A stretch of DNA of 64,000 nucleotides, from positions 1-64,000 of the forward strand of contig JAJPIJ010000046.1 in the NCBI GenBank assembly GCA_021324815.1. Reading direction: 5' to 3'. Source of the stretch: Gammaproteobacteria bacterium. Its GTDB lineage: Bacteria > Pseudomonadota > Gammaproteobacteria > JAJPIJ01. The notes beneath the pieces were generated by a model that worked only from the letters and a program-made list of their open reading frames with translations, did not search any database and was not told the DNA's origin. Both the position numbers and the translations under genes were made by a program. Numbering within the stretch: position 1 is the first letter of the stretch; each line of letters opens with the position of its first letter. This document shows positions 34,526-46,009 of the stretch, piece after piece.

Positions 34526-35302
34526 ATGAACGCTGGAAAAAAGGACGAAAAAAAGGGCGGAAAGGAGACCCCTCCCACGGATATACGGCTGCCGCTGTTC
34601 TACAAGAAACTGGTGCCGCTCAACCGCGATCTGCACCGCAATCTTTATATCAAGGCGGAGGCTGGCTTCTCCTTCGCGCGCGAGACCAACAGCGTGTTCG
34701 TGGCCGCGGTGGAATTTCCGCAGGCGATACTGGAATATCCGGTGGTGTTCGCCGGCACCGCCGCGGGCGACGTGCTGCCGCTGGCGCTGCTCGGCATCCG
34801 CAACAATCAGAATCTCTACATCGGCGAGAACGGCGCCTGGAAGGCCAGGTATATTCCCGCCTACGTCCGGCGCTACCCTTTCATCCTCGCCTCGGATGAG
34901 AAGGGCACCCAGTTCACCGTGTGCATCGATGAAAGCTATCCCGGTTTTAACTGCGACAAGGAGGGCGAGCGCCTGATCTCCAAGGACGGCGAGGACGGCC
35001 CGCAGCTCAAGCGCGCATTGGAATTTCTCAAGGACTACCAGGTGCACATCGCCCGCACGACGGAATTCTGCGAGACGCTCAAATCACTCAACGTTCTGGA
35101 GCCCATTCAGGCCAATGTTGAGTTGAAGAGCGGCGAGAAATTCGCCCTGTCCGGCCTGCAGTGCGTCAACCGCGGCAGGCTCAAGGCCCTGCCGGAGGCG
35201 CAGATCCAGATGCTGCTGAAGAAGGATTATCTCGAACTCATCCATCTGCACATGGCGTCGCTGCACAACATCCACAAGCTGCTCGGCCTCATGGTCGCGT
35301 AG
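34526..35302 (+). CDS. SapC-family protein
   Basis: A 258-residue soluble protein matching the SapC family (PF07277 type) in the segments LPLFYKKLVPLNRDLHRNLY, FPQAILEYPVVFAG and RYPFILASDEKG. No signal peptide or membrane helix is visible; the N-terminus is polar and lysine-rich. GGAGAA precedes the ATG by 8 bp. The family's function is not established, although some members are linked to surface-layer or surface-array loci. It lies 101 bp after tpsA on the same strand, so a role with the surface protein is possible but only inferred. Confidence 0.8.
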   Translation: MNAGKKDEKKGGKETPPTDIRLPLFYKKLVPLNRDLHRNLYIKAEAGFSFARETNSVFVAAVEFPQAILEYPVVFAGTAAGDVLPLALLGIRNNQNLYIGENGAWKARYIPAYVRRYPFILASDEKGTQFTVCIDESYPGFNCDKEGERLISKDGEDGPQLKRALEFLKDYQVHIARTTEFCETLKSLNVLEPIQANVELKSGEKFALSGLQCVNRGRLKALPEAQIQMLLKKDYLELIHLHMASLHNIHKLLGLMVA

Positions 35303-35319
35303 CCCGGCTTTTTGTTCAA

Positions 35320-35351
35320 CCGTTCGCACCGAGGTATCGAAGTGCGAACGG
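35320..35351. repeat. Family C palindrome, copy 2
   Basis: Arms CCGTTCGCAC and GTGCGAACGG around a GAGGTATCGAA-type centre, 18 bp after the SapC-family stop. It is in the opposite orientation to copy 1. Confidence 0.75.
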
Positions 35352-35369
35352 AGCGAGGGGTAAACTTGG

Positions 35370-35401
35370 CCGTTCGTGCTGAGGTATCGAAGCATGAACG
35401 G
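35370..35401. repeat. Family C palindrome, copy 3
   Basis: Arms CCGTTCGTGCT and AGCATGAACGG with one mismatch, 18 bp from copy 2 and in the same orientation. The pair ends 22 bp before the 3' end of the GIY-YIG gene. Confidence 0.72.
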
Positions 35402-35423
35402 CCAATACGTCGAAGGACAAATA

Positions 35424-35729
35424 TCATTTCAAGCGGTCCGGCAGGGGATTTCTCGTCCCCCAAGCGTGTCGCTGCACTTGTTTCCAATCGCCTCGTATCA
35501 TCGCTTCCTTTTTCCGTCGGCTCCACCCCTTGATCTGTCGCTCAGCCGCAAGGGCCTCTGGACGAGTAACGAACTCTTGTGACCAAACCATCTTGACCGG
35601 CAGTCGCTTACTTACATAACCACCCATTGTGCCGGATCGGTGTTCGTCCATCCGTTTCTCCAGGTTGTCTGTGTGACCGATATAATACGAATCATCAGCA
35701 CAATGCAGAATGTAAACCCAGAATGTCAT
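35424..35729 (-). CDS. Small GIY-YIG nuclease-domain protein
   Basis: A 101-residue single-domain protein of the YhbQ/UPF0213-like GIY-YIG superfamily. The split motif appears as WVYIL and YYIGHT; the catalytic Arg lies in LEKRMDEH and the metal-binding Glu in ALAAERQIKGWSRRKK. I start it at the ATG at 35729 (MTFWVYIL), preceded by GAGAACGC; ATGs at 35741 and 35747 are alternatives. A longer in-frame reading to 35816 only translates palindrome copy 4 (giving FVLRYRSTND), so it is not real coding sequence. Family C palindromes or larger hairpins lie on both sides. Cellular role unknown. Confidence 0.85.
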   Translation of the reverse strand: MTFWVYILHCADDSYYIGHTDNLEKRMDEHRSGTMGGYVSKRLPVKMVWSQEFVTRPEALAAERQIKGWSRRKKEAMIRGDWKQVQRHAWGTRNPLPDRLK

Positions 35730-35749
35730 GCGCGTTCTCATGAACATGT

Positions 35750-35780
35750 CGTTCGTACTTCGATACCTCAGTACGAACGG
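35750..35780. repeat. Family C palindrome, copy 4
   Basis: Arms CGTTCGTACT and AGTACGAACG, followed on the plus strand by seven T residues, so it would act as an intrinsic terminator for plus-strand transcripts. It sits directly upstream of the GIY-YIG start. Confidence 0.78.
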
Positions 35781-35806
35781 TTTTTTTGTCTGACTCATTA
35801 ATTTTA

Positions 35807-35840
35807 CGTTGCCCACAGTTTTGCAAAACTGTGGGCAACG
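35807..35840. repeat. Perfect 34-bp palindrome
   Basis: CGTTGCCCACAGTTTTG is followed immediately by its exact reverse complement, with no loop or mismatch. It lies upstream of the GIY-YIG gene and does not belong to the family C sequence. Confidence 0.9.
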
Positions 35841-35901
35841 CGGGTGTTCTACTTGGCCCTTCAGTACTTCGGGACAGGCCTCAGTACGAACGGCTAGGTT
35901 T

Positions 35902-35951
35902 GCCCCTCGCTCCGTTCGCCCTTCTACATATCAGGGCGAACGGAGCGAGGG
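35902..35951. repeat. Long hairpin related to family C (copy 5)
   Basis: About 20 bp of stem: GCTCCGTTCGCCCT (from 35909) pairs with AGGGCGAACGGAGC, and the outer CCTCG/CGAGG extend it. The loop is about 10 nt. It ends 13 bp from the 3' end of the Sel1-repeat gene and may terminate it. Confidence 0.75.
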
Positions 35952-35963
35952 CATCGAAACTCT

Positions 35964-36506
35964 CTATTGCTGCGGGGCGGGCGGCGGGCCCTGAAGAGGC
36001 TCCTCCACGCCCGGCGGCTTTTCCTCCTGTTTGATGGCGTATTTCTGGATAAACTCCTGCGACAGTTTTTTTGCCGCGTCCAGTTCAGACGCGGCCATCT
36101 GGCCTTCCGCCGCGCTCATCGCCGCCGGGGCCAGTTGATGGCCGAGCTTGGTGGCGACGCTGAACCAGGCATAGGCATATTCCATGTCGTGGGGCACGCC
36201 GCGGCCGTCGCGGTATAGCAATCCCAATTTATACTGGGCCGGTGCGATGCCCTTTTCGGCGGCGCTGCGATACCACTTGGCGGCCTGCTCGTAGCTCTGT
36301 TCCACGCCCTGCCCCCTGGCGTACATGGCGCCGAGAAAATATTGGGCCATCGGCTGGTTGGCGTTCTCCGCAAGCGGGATGAGCACCTGCGCGGCCTTGT
36401 CGTACTCGCCACGGGCGTAATAGGCCACGCCCTCGTCGAAGTCGGCCAGGGCGGCGACCGGCGCCAGCAGGGCGGCACAGAGCAGGATGCGGCAGGCTAC
36501 GTTCAT
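35964..36506 (-). CDS. Secreted Sel1-repeat (TPR-like) protein
   Basis: A 180-residue exported protein. With the ATG at 36506, which is preceded by GAGGAGAG, it has a signal peptide MNVACRILLCAALLAPVAAL ending ADF. About three helical repeats follow, two of them clear Sel1 units (AQYFLGAMYARGQGV..AAKWYRSAAEKG and AQYKLGLLYRDGRGVPHD). The tail is Pro/Gln-rich. Sel1 proteins usually act as protein-interaction scaffolds in the periplasm or at the envelope; no partner is evident here. An upstream in-frame start at 36578 would bury the signal peptide and is rejected. Confidence 0.85.
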   Translation of the reverse strand: MNVACRILLCAALLAPVAALADFDEGVAYYARGEYDKAAQVLIPLAENANQPMAQYFLGAMYARGQGVEQSYEQAAKWYRSAAEKGIAPAQYKLGLLYRDGRGVPHDMEYAYAWFSVATKLGHQLAPAAMSAAEGQMAASELDAAKKLSQEFIQKYAIKQEEKPPGVEEPLQGPPPAPQQ

Positions 36507-36693
36507 GGAGCTCTCCTCAAGCGGGCAACCCGCGATTTTCATTATAAAATGAACCTCCCAGGCCGGGAGGGGGCGCAAAGTTTAGCGCACAATGCATGGT
36601 CGATGGAATTTGAATTTTCGAAAGTTCATCTCAAGAATGCCGTTTGCCCTGACCTGATATATAGAAGGGCGAACGTTTATTTTATTCCAGACT

Positions 36694-36725
36694 CCGTTCG
36701 TACTTCGATACCTCAGTACGAACGG
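36694..36725. repeat. Family C palindrome, copy 6
   Basis: Arms CCGTTCGTACT and AGTACGAACGG, followed by TTTTC, in the gap between the Sel1 gene and yhdH. The 306-bp gap (36507-36812) otherwise holds only a half-site (GAAGGGCGAACG near 36665). Confidence 0.75.
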
Positions 36726-36812
36726 TTTTCATGTTCCATGGTATTTTTGGGACGGACTTTAAAATTAGGCTGCTGGCATGATTGATAGTTCCCATCGACG
36801 GGGTCGTGAGGG

Positions 36813-37805
36813 ATGAATTTCAGGGCATACCGGGTGTATGAAGAGGCGGGCGGCGTCAGGGGACGCCTGGAGACGGCGCGCTTTGAGCAGCTGCCGCCCG
36901 GCGAGGTGGTGATCCGGGTTTGCTATTCCAGCGTCAATTACAAGGACGCGCTGGCCGCGACCGGCCGCAACAAGATCATCCGCGCCTTTCCAAGGATCCC
37001 CGGCATCGACGCGGCCGGCGTCGTGGAATCATCCGCGGTGCCGGACTTCAAGCGCGGCGATCGCGTGATCGTCACCGGCCATGAACTGGGCACCGGCCAC
37101 GACGGCGGCTACGCCGGAATGGCGCGCGTGCCGGCGGCGTGGGTGGTGCCGCTGCCCGCGGGCCTGAGCCTGCGGGAGGCCATGGCCTTGGGCACCGCCG
37201 GTTTCACCGTGGGACTGTGCCTGCAGCGGCTGGAGGAAAACGGCCAGCGCCCGGAGGCGGGGCCGTTTCTGGTCTCGGGCGCGACCGGCGGCGTGGGCAG
37301 CATCGCCATCGACGTCCTGAGCGCCCGGGGGTATGCCGTCACGGCGCTGACCGGCAAGGCCGGGGCGCAGGCCTATTTGCGGGCGCTGGGCGCGGCGGAG
37401 ATTCTGGATCGCAACACGCTGAGCCTTGGAACACAGCCGCTGGAGAAGGCGATCTGGGGCGGCGCCATCGACAACGTCGGCGGCGAGGTGCTGGCCTGGC
37501 TCACGCGCACCACGAGGCCGTGGGGCAACATTTGCAGCGTGGGTCTGGCCGGCGGCACGGAGCTGCGCACGACGGTGATGCCGTTCATCCTGCGCGGCGT
37601 CTGTCTCATCGGCGTCACCGCCTCGGGATGCCCCGCGAACCGGCGGGCTGAAATCTGGCGCCGGCTGGCGACGGATTGGAAACCGCGCCATCTGGAGAAA
37701 ATCGTCACCCGCGAGGCGGGTCTTGAGAATCTCGATCAGGTGTTTGCCGGCGTGCTGAACGGCACGCAAACGGGGCGGACGATTATCAAGATCGCCGACG
37801 AATAG
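36813..37805 (+). CDS. YhdH/AcuI-family NADPH-dependent quinone/acryloyl-CoA reductase
   Basis: A 330-residue medium-chain dehydrogenase/reductase without catalytic zinc. The N-terminal GroES-like domain carries SSVNYKDALAATGRNKI and FPRIPGIDAAGVV. The Rossmann domain carries FLVSGATGGVGSIAIDVL, and the C-terminus ends TGRTIIKI. These are hallmarks of the YhdH/AcuI group, whose characterised member reduces acryloyl-CoA to propionyl-CoA with NADPH. GTGAGGG precedes the ATG. It stands alone, so a pathway cannot be inferred. Confidence 0.88.
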   Translation: MNFRAYRVYEEAGGVRGRLETARFEQLPPGEVVIRVCYSSVNYKDALAATGRNKIIRAFPRIPGIDAAGVVESSAVPDFKRGDRVIVTGHELGTGHDGGYAGMARVPAAWVVPLPAGLSLREAMALGTAGFTVGLCLQRLEENGQRPEAGPFLVSGATGGVGSIAIDVLSARGYAVTALTGKAGAQAYLRALGAAEILDRNTLSLGTQPLEKAIWGGAIDNVGGEVLAWLTRTTRPWGNICSVGLAGGTELRTTVMPFILRGVCLIGVTASGCPANRRAEIWRRLATDWKPRHLEKIVTREAGLENLDQVFAGVLNGTQTGRTIIKIADE

Positions 37806-37836
37806 CCAGGGAGCTTATTTCCCGCGTTGATGCGTG

Positions 37837-37928
37837 AAATCCCCCCACCGGTTGCGGCGCAACTGGTGGCCCCCTTTGCAAAGGGGGCGGCGAGTGCCGC
37901 GCATGTCGCCGCCGAGCGGGGGATTTTA
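37837..37928. repeat. Palindromic intergenic repeat, family A copy 2
   Basis: The core CCCCCTTTGCAAAGGGGG at 37870-37887 is a perfect palindrome, inside AAATCCCCCC...GGGGGATTTTA borders like those at 571-624. It fills most of the 170-bp gap between yhdH and leuC and ends 47 bp before leuC. Confidence 0.78.
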
Positions 37929-37975
37929 TGCGGTATACTACCGCGCCATTTTTTGGCGACTGGAATTGAAACCGT

Positions 37976-39421
37976 ATGACGCCGCGCACCCTTTATGACA
38001 AGCTCTGGGATGACCACGTCGTCCGCGACTATGGCGACGGCACGGCGTTGATTTACATCGATCGGCACCTCGTGCACGAGGTCACCTCGCCGCAGGCCTT
38101 CGAGGGCTTGAAGCTCGCGGGACGCAAACCCTGGCGCGTGGACGCCAATCTCGCCGTATTCGATCACAACGTCCCGACCGACGATCAAACGGTGATCAAG
38201 GATCCCATCTCGCGCAAGCAGCTGGAGGCGCTGGAGAAGAACATCGGGGAATGGGCCATTCCGGGCTTCCACATCCGTGACCCGCGCAACGGCATCGTGC
38301 ACGTCATCGGCCCCGAGCAGGGCGCCTCATTGCCGGGAATGACCATCGTCTGCGGCGATTCGCACACCTCGACCAACGGCGCGCTGGGCGCCTGGGCCTT
38401 CGGCATCGGCACCTCCGAGGTCGAGCATGTGCTCGCCACGCAATGCCTGGTGTTGCGCAAGGCCGGGAACATGCTCATCGAGGTCAAGGGTCGTCTCGGT
38501 TTCGGCGTCAGCGCCAAGGATTTGATCCTCTACATCATCGGCCGCATCGGCACGGCGGGCGCGACCGGCCACACCATCGAGTACGCCGGCGAAACGATTC
38601 GCGCCCTGTCCCTCGAGGAGCGCATGACCCTGTGCAACATGTCCATCGAGGCGGGCGGTCGGGCGGGCCTCGTCGCGGTGGACGATACGACCATCGAATA
38701 CGTGCGCGGCCGCCCGCATGCGCCCACGGGCGCGTTGTGGGATCAGGCCGTCGCGGCATGGCGCGATCTGCACTCGGATCCCGGCGCGCATTTCGACAGG
38801 GTGGTGCGCATCGATGCCGCCGGGGTCACGCCGCAGGTCACCTGGGGCACCTCGCCGGAGATGGTGGCGCCGGTGGACGGTTGCGTCCCCGATCCGGCGA
38901 TGACGTCGGATCCGGTCAAGGCCGCGGGCATGCGCCACGCGCTCAAATACATGGATTTGAAGCCAGGCACGCCGATGACGGACATCGCCATCGACAAGGT
39001 GTTCATCGGCTCGTGCACCAACTCGCGCCTGAGCGATCTGCGTGCGGCGGCGCAGGTGGTGCGTGGAAGGAGGGTGGCGAAGAACGTGAAACTGGCGCTG
39101 GTGGTGCCGGGCTCCGGCCTCGTCAAGCGCGCGGCCGAGCAGGAGGGGCTGGATCGCGTCTTCAAAAACGCCGGCTTTGAATGGCGCGAGCCGGGTTGCT
39201 CCATGTGCCTGGGCATGAATCCGGACCGGCTGTCGCCGGGCGAGCGCTGCGCCTCGACCTCCAACCGCAACTTCGAGGGACGGCAGGGCAGCGGCGGCCG
39301 CACGCATCTCCTGAGTCCCGCGATGGCCGCCTCCGCCGCCATCGCCGGCCACATCACCGACGTGCGGCAGCTTTCTCCTACTGACACTTGCGGAATTGGC
39401 AAGCGTGATGTGTCTCTGTGA
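37976..39421 (+). CDS. leuC: 3-isopropylmalate dehydratase large subunit LeuC
   Basis: With LeuD it isomerises 2- to 3-isopropylmalate in leucine synthesis. The 481-residue aconitase-family protein holds its [4Fe-4S] cluster through a Cys in [14 protein letters not shown] and the pair in [11 protein letters not shown]. Substrate-site segments [14 protein letters not shown] and [16 protein letters not shown] are present. The start ATG is well matched to homologues ([14 protein letters not shown]). leuD starts 2 bp after the stop. leuB is not adjacent but 14 kb away on the same strand. Confidence 0.97.
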   Translation: MTPRTLYDKLWDDHVVRDYGDGTALIYIDRHLVHEVTSPQAFEGLKLAGRKPWRVDANLAVFDHNVPTDDQTVIKDPISRKQLEALEKNIGEWAIPGFHIRDPRNGIVHVIGPEQGASLPGMTIVCGDSHTSTNGALGAWAFGIGTSEVEHVLATQCLVLRKAGNMLIEVKGRLGFGVSAKDLILYIIGRIGTAGATGHTIEYAGETIRALSLEERMTLCNMSIEAGGRAGLVAVDDTTIEYVRGRPHAPTGALWDQAVAAWRDLHSDPGAHFDRVVRIDAAGVTPQVTWGTSPEMVAPVDGCVPDPAMTSDPVKAAGMRHALKYMDLKPGTPMTDIAIDKVFIGSCTNSRLSDLRAAAQVVRGRRVAKNVKLALVVPGSGLVKRAAEQEGLDRVFKNAGFEWREPGCSMCLGMNPDRLSPGERCASTSNRNFEGRQGSGGRTHLLSPAMAASAAIAGHITDVRQLSPTDTCGIGKRDVSL

Positions 39422-39423
39422 CC

Positions 39424-40071
39424 ATGCAACCGTTCACCGAGCATGAAGGCCTGGTCGTGCCGTTGGATCGACCCAACGTCGACACCGATCAGATCATCCC
39501 CAAGCAGTTCCTGAAGGCGACGGGACGCACCGGCTTCGGGCCGTATCTGTTCGACGAGTGGCGTTATCTGGATCGCGGAGAGTGGGGCACCGATTGCAGC
39601 CGGCGGCCGCTGAACCGCGATTTCGTGCTCAACCAGCCGCGCTACCGCGGCGCCAGCGTGCTGCTCACGCGCGAGAATTTCGGCTGCGGCTCCTCGCGCG
39701 AGCACGCGCCGTGGGCGCTGCTCGATTACGGCATACGTTGCGTGATCGCGCCGAGCTTCGCCGACATCTTTTTCAGCAACTGCTGCAAAAACGGCCTCCT
39801 GGCCTTGACCCTGCCGGCGGCGGTGGTCGATCGTTTGTTCCGGGAGGTGCAGGCCGCGGCAGGCTACACGCTCAGGATCGATCTGCCGCGGCAGACCGTC
39901 ACGCTGCCTTCCGGGGAGGCGCTCCGGTTTGAATTCAATCCCGCGCTCAAGGAGCGGCTGCGGCGCGGTCTCGATGACATCGCCATCACGCTGGAGCACG
40001 CCGGCGACATCCGCCGTTACGAGGCCCGCCGCGCCCGTCAGGCGCCGTGGTTGTTTCCGCCCGCCGGCTAG
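39424..40071 (+). CDS. leuD: 3-isopropylmalate dehydratase small subunit LeuD
   Basis: The swivelling small subunit of isopropylmalate isomerase. The 215-residue protein shows [34 protein letters not shown] and [15 protein letters not shown], all diagnostic. I chose the ATG at 39424; a GTG at 39418 overlapping the leuC stop is possible. Its TAG stop shares the palindrome CTAG (40068-40071) with the stop codon of the convergent Rieske gene. Confidence 0.96.
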   Translation: MQPFTEHEGLVVPLDRPNVDTDQIIPKQFLKATGRTGFGPYLFDEWRYLDRGEWGTDCSRRPLNRDFVLNQPRYRGASVLLTRENFGCGSSREHAPWALLDYGIRCVIAPSFADIFFSNCCKNGLLALTLPAAVVDRLFREVQAAAGYTLRIDLPRQTVTLPSGEALRFEFNPALKERLRRGLDDIAITLEHAGDIRRYEARRARQAPWLFPPAG

Positions 40072-40412
40072 GCGATCTCGATTCCACCATCCGGCCTCAC
40101 CACCACGGGCAGCGGCCGCAACCGTGCGCCGCGGCAGGGACCGGCGATGCAAAAACCATCCTTGATGCGAAACAGGGCATCGTGATTCGAGCAATGGATG
40201 TATTCGCCCTCCGCATCCATGAACTGCTCCTTCCGCCAATCCAGGTTCAGTCCCTTGTGCGGGCAGGCATTATGATAGGCATGAGCGGCGGCGCCGTTTC
40301 GCACGACGAAAACATCGTGGGAGCGGCCGTCCCGCTGTACGGTGAAACCCCGTCCGGCGCGATCCGGAATGTCCTCCAGCCGGCAGAGGGCAATCCCGTC
40401 GGATCCCTGCAT
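40068..40412 (-). CDS. Small Rieske [2Fe-2S] protein
   Basis: A 114-residue soluble ferredoxin-type Rieske protein. The cluster ligands are in CPHKG and CSNHD, separated by about 20 residues. There is no signal peptide or membrane anchor, so it is cytoplasmic and unlike the bc1-complex subunit. It resembles NirD or dioxygenase ferredoxin components, but no oxygenase or nitrite reductase is nearby. It lies 26 bp downstream of a cytochrome c lipoprotein gene on the same strand. Its electron partner is unknown. The ATG at 40412 has no clear ribosome site. Confidence 0.85.
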   Translation of the reverse strand: MQGSDGIALCRLEDIPDRAGRGFTVQRDGRSHDVFVVRNGAAAHAYHNACPHKGLNLDWRKEQFMDAEGEYIHCSNHDALFRIKDGFCIAGPCRGARLRPLPVVVRPDGGIEIA

Positions 40413-40438
40413 TCGTTGTGTCGATCGTTTTCCGTGAA

Positions 40439-40912
40439 TCAATTCGTATATCCGCCCGCCGCCTTGACCATGTAGTCCACCGCGGCCTTGATCTGGTCGT
40501 CGCTCAAATTGGGATTGCCGCCGCGGGGCGGCATGCCCCGCAGGCCCTTCATGGCGTGCTGGTAGAGCGTGTCGCGGCCCTGGGCGATCCGCGGTTTCCA
40601 GGCGATTTTGTCGGCGAACCTGGGTGCGCCGTTCATGCCGGCCTGATGACAGGCCATGCAGACGCCACGGACGATCTGTTCGCCATCTATGGCTTGCGCG
40701 GGTGCGGCGGCGGCCTGAGGTGGGGGAGCGGGATTGGCCGCCGGCGGGGCGGGAGCAGGGGCGGCGGCGGACGGCGCCTCCGCCACGGTCGCGGACTGGG
40801 GTTTCGCTGGCCCGGCGGCGGGCGTCGGGGTGGTGGAGGCGCCATGTTCCTTGGAGCAGGCGGCGAGTAAAAGGAAACACAGCACGGGCAGCGGCAGGCG
40901 GGGCGGAATCAT
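40439..40912 (-). CDS. Lipoprotein cytochrome c (c5-like)
   Basis: A 157-residue monoheme class I cytochrome. Its N-terminal signal ends in a lipobox (LLAACS), so it should be lipid-anchored in the periplasm. About 50 residues of Ala/Pro linker precede the heme domain with CMACH, and the distal methionine is probably in GLRGMPPRGG. The order of motifs (VCMACHQAGMNGAPRF, MPPRGGNPNLSD, AVDYMV) is that of the cytochrome c5 family. It would carry electrons in the periplasm; the partner oxidase or reductase is not in the window. Confidence 0.9.
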   Translation of the reverse strand: MIPPRLPLPVLCFLLLAACSKEHGASTTPTPAAGPAKPQSATVAEAPSAAAPAPAPPAANPAPPPQAAAAPAQAIDGEQIVRGVCMACHQAGMNGAPRFADKIAWKPRIAQGRDTLYQHAMKGLRGMPPRGGNPNLSDDQIKAAVDYMVKAAGGYTN

Positions 40913-41078
40913 GAACTAAGTCCTCAAGTCAGGCCTTGGTGCGGCGATCATAGCATTGGACGGCGTGAACAGTGCCTGAAGATCCCGCCCCGTGGCACGG
41001 CCGTGGCGTTTAATCTTGCGTTCCGCTCAAGTACAATCCGATAAGGCATCGGACGAACTGACGAAGGTTTTTTTCGGG

Positions 41079-41106
41079 GCGGGAGCCATCGGAGGGTGGC
41101 TCCCGC
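41079..41106 (+). promoter_or_regulatory. Hairpin in the carA leader
   Basis: GCGGGAGCCA (41079-41088) and TGGCTCCCGC (41097-41106) form a perfect 10-bp stem with an 8-nt loop containing GGAGGG. It ends 13 nt before the carA ATG, which has no other ribosome site. A TACAAT -10-like box lies at 41032-41037 with only a weak -35. It may be an attenuator-like or translation-control element. Confidence 0.45.
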
Positions 41107-41119
41107 TTTCCATGTGTGA

Positions 41120-42277
41120 ATGACGGTGATGACGGAGAATAACTTGCGACCCCCCGCCCTGCTGGCACTGGAGGATGGCAGTCTGTTTCACGGCACCGCC
41201 ATAGCCGCCCGCGGCCGCAGCGTGGGCGAGGTGGTGTTCAACACCGCCATGACGGGCTATCAGGAAATCCTGACCGATCCCTCTTATTACCAGCAGATTG
41301 TCACGCTGACCTACCCGCACATCGGCAACGTGGGCGCCAACCGGGAAGATGAGGAATCCGCGCGCGTCTACGCGAGCGGCCTCGTCATCCGCGACCTGCC
41401 GCTGACCATCAGCAACTGGCGGGCGCGGGAGCCGCTGCCGGATTTTCTGGCGCGGCAGGGGGTGGTGGCGATCGCGGACGTCGACACGCGGCGGTTGACG
41501 CGCATCCTGCGCGATCAAGGCGCGCAACGCGGTTGCATCGTGGCGGGCGGGGACATCGATGAACGGGCCGCGGTCGCCGCGGCGCGTGAATTTCCGGGAC
41601 TGAAGGGCGCCGATCTGGCCAGGGAGGTGACCACCACGAAGCCGTATGCCTGGACACAGGGGAGCTGGCGGCTGGACGCGCCGCAGGGCAAATCCGCGCC
41701 TTTGGCGCGGCCGTACAAGGTCGTCGCCTACGACTACGGCGTCAAGCGCAACATCCTGCGCCTGCTGGTCGATCGCGGCTGCGATCTCACGGTGGTGCCG
41801 GCCCAAACGCCGGCCGCCGAGGTGCTGGAGCAAAAACCGGCGGGCGTGTTCCTGTCCAACGGCCCCGGCGATCCGGAGCCCTGCGACTATGCCATCGCCG
41901 CCATCCGCGAATTCATCGCGAGCGGCATCCCGGTATTCGGCATCTGCCTGGGCCATCAACTGCTGGGGCTGGCCTGCGGCGGGCGCACGGTCAAGATGAA
42001 GACCGGCCATCACGGCGCCAATCACCCGGTGCTCGAGATCGACACCGGCCGGGTCATGATTACCAGCCAGAACCACGGTTTCGCCGTGGACGAGAAAAGC
42101 CTCCCGGACACGGTCCGGCCCACCCATCGCTCGCTGTTCGACGGCACCTTGCAGGGGCTGCATTACCGCGACAAGCCGGTGTTCGGGTTTCAGGGCCATC
42201 CGGAGGCCAGTCCCGGCCCGCACGACATCGGGCGGTTGTTCGATCATTTCATCGATCTCATGAAGCAACGTCGTTAG
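41120..42277 (+). CDS. carA: Carbamoyl-phosphate synthase small subunit CarA
   Basis: The glutaminase that supplies ammonia to CarB for arginine and pyrimidine synthesis. The 385-residue protein has the CarA N-domain ([31 protein letters not shown]). The class I amidotransferase triad is a nucleophile Cys in [12 protein letters not shown] with the His and Glu in [11 protein letters not shown]. It is complete. carB begins 2 bp after its stop, and a hairpin precedes its start. Confidence 0.97.
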   Translation: MTVMTENNLRPPALLALEDGSLFHGTAIAARGRSVGEVVFNTAMTGYQEILTDPSYYQQIVTLTYPHIGNVGANREDEESARVYASGLVIRDLPLTISNWRAREPLPDFLARQGVVAIADVDTRRLTRILRDQGAQRGCIVAGGDIDERAAVAAAREFPGLKGADLAREVTTTKPYAWTQGSWRLDAPQGKSAPLARPYKVVAYDYGVKRNILRLLVDRGCDLTVVPAQTPAAEVLEQKPAGVFLSNGPGDPEPCDYAIAAIREFIASGIPVFGICLGHQLLGLACGGRTVKMKTGHHGANHPVLEIDTGRVMITSQNHGFAVDEKSLPDTVRPTHRSLFDGTLQGLHYRDKPVFGFQGHPEASPGPHDIGRLFDHFIDLMKQRR

Positions 42278-42279
42278 TC

Positions 42280-45503
<3,224 letters not shown>

Positions 45504-45507
<4 letters not shown>

Positions 45508-45980
45508 AAAAAACACCGATGACGATCACCGGCGCGCAAAAATTGCGCGATGAGCTGCATTACCTGAAGACCGTGGCGCGGCCGCGGATCATCCAGGCCA
45601 TCGCCGAGGCCCGCGCGCACGGCGATTTGAGCGAGAACGCCGAATACCACGCCGCGCGCGAGCAGCAGAGCTTCATCGAGGGCCGCATCGCCGAGATCGA
45701 AAACAAGCTGGCCACGGCGGAGGTCATCGACGTGCGCACCGTCGGGGCCGGCGGGCGGGTGGTGTTCGGCGCCACCGTTGTCATCGTTCATTGCGAAACC
45801 GGCGAGGAATTGATGTACCGCATCGTCGGCGAGGACGAGGCGGACATTGGCGCCGGGCTGATCTCCATCCGCTCCCCCATCGCCCGCGCGCTCATCAACA
45901 AGCAGGAGGGGGAAACGACGGCGGTCGAAACGCCCGGCGGACAGGTGGAATACGAAATCATCGCCGTGCGCTACGAATAG
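45504..45980 (+). CDS. greA: Transcription elongation factor GreA
   Basis: Rescues backtracked RNA polymerase by promoting transcript cleavage through the secondary channel. The 158-residue protein has an N-terminal coiled coil with the acidic tip in [18 protein letters not shown] and a C-terminal FKBP-like domain ([20 protein letters not shown]). It overlaps carB by 4 bp and precedes rlmE by 29 bp. The length and tip residues are normal. Confidence 0.96.
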
Positions 45981-46009
45981 CCCCGCCGCGGTTTCCACAT
46001 TCTTTCGGA

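Noticed and set aside
35730-35816. N-terminal extension of the GIY-YIG protein
   Set aside because: The extra residues (FVLRYRSTND) are a translation of family C palindrome copy 4.
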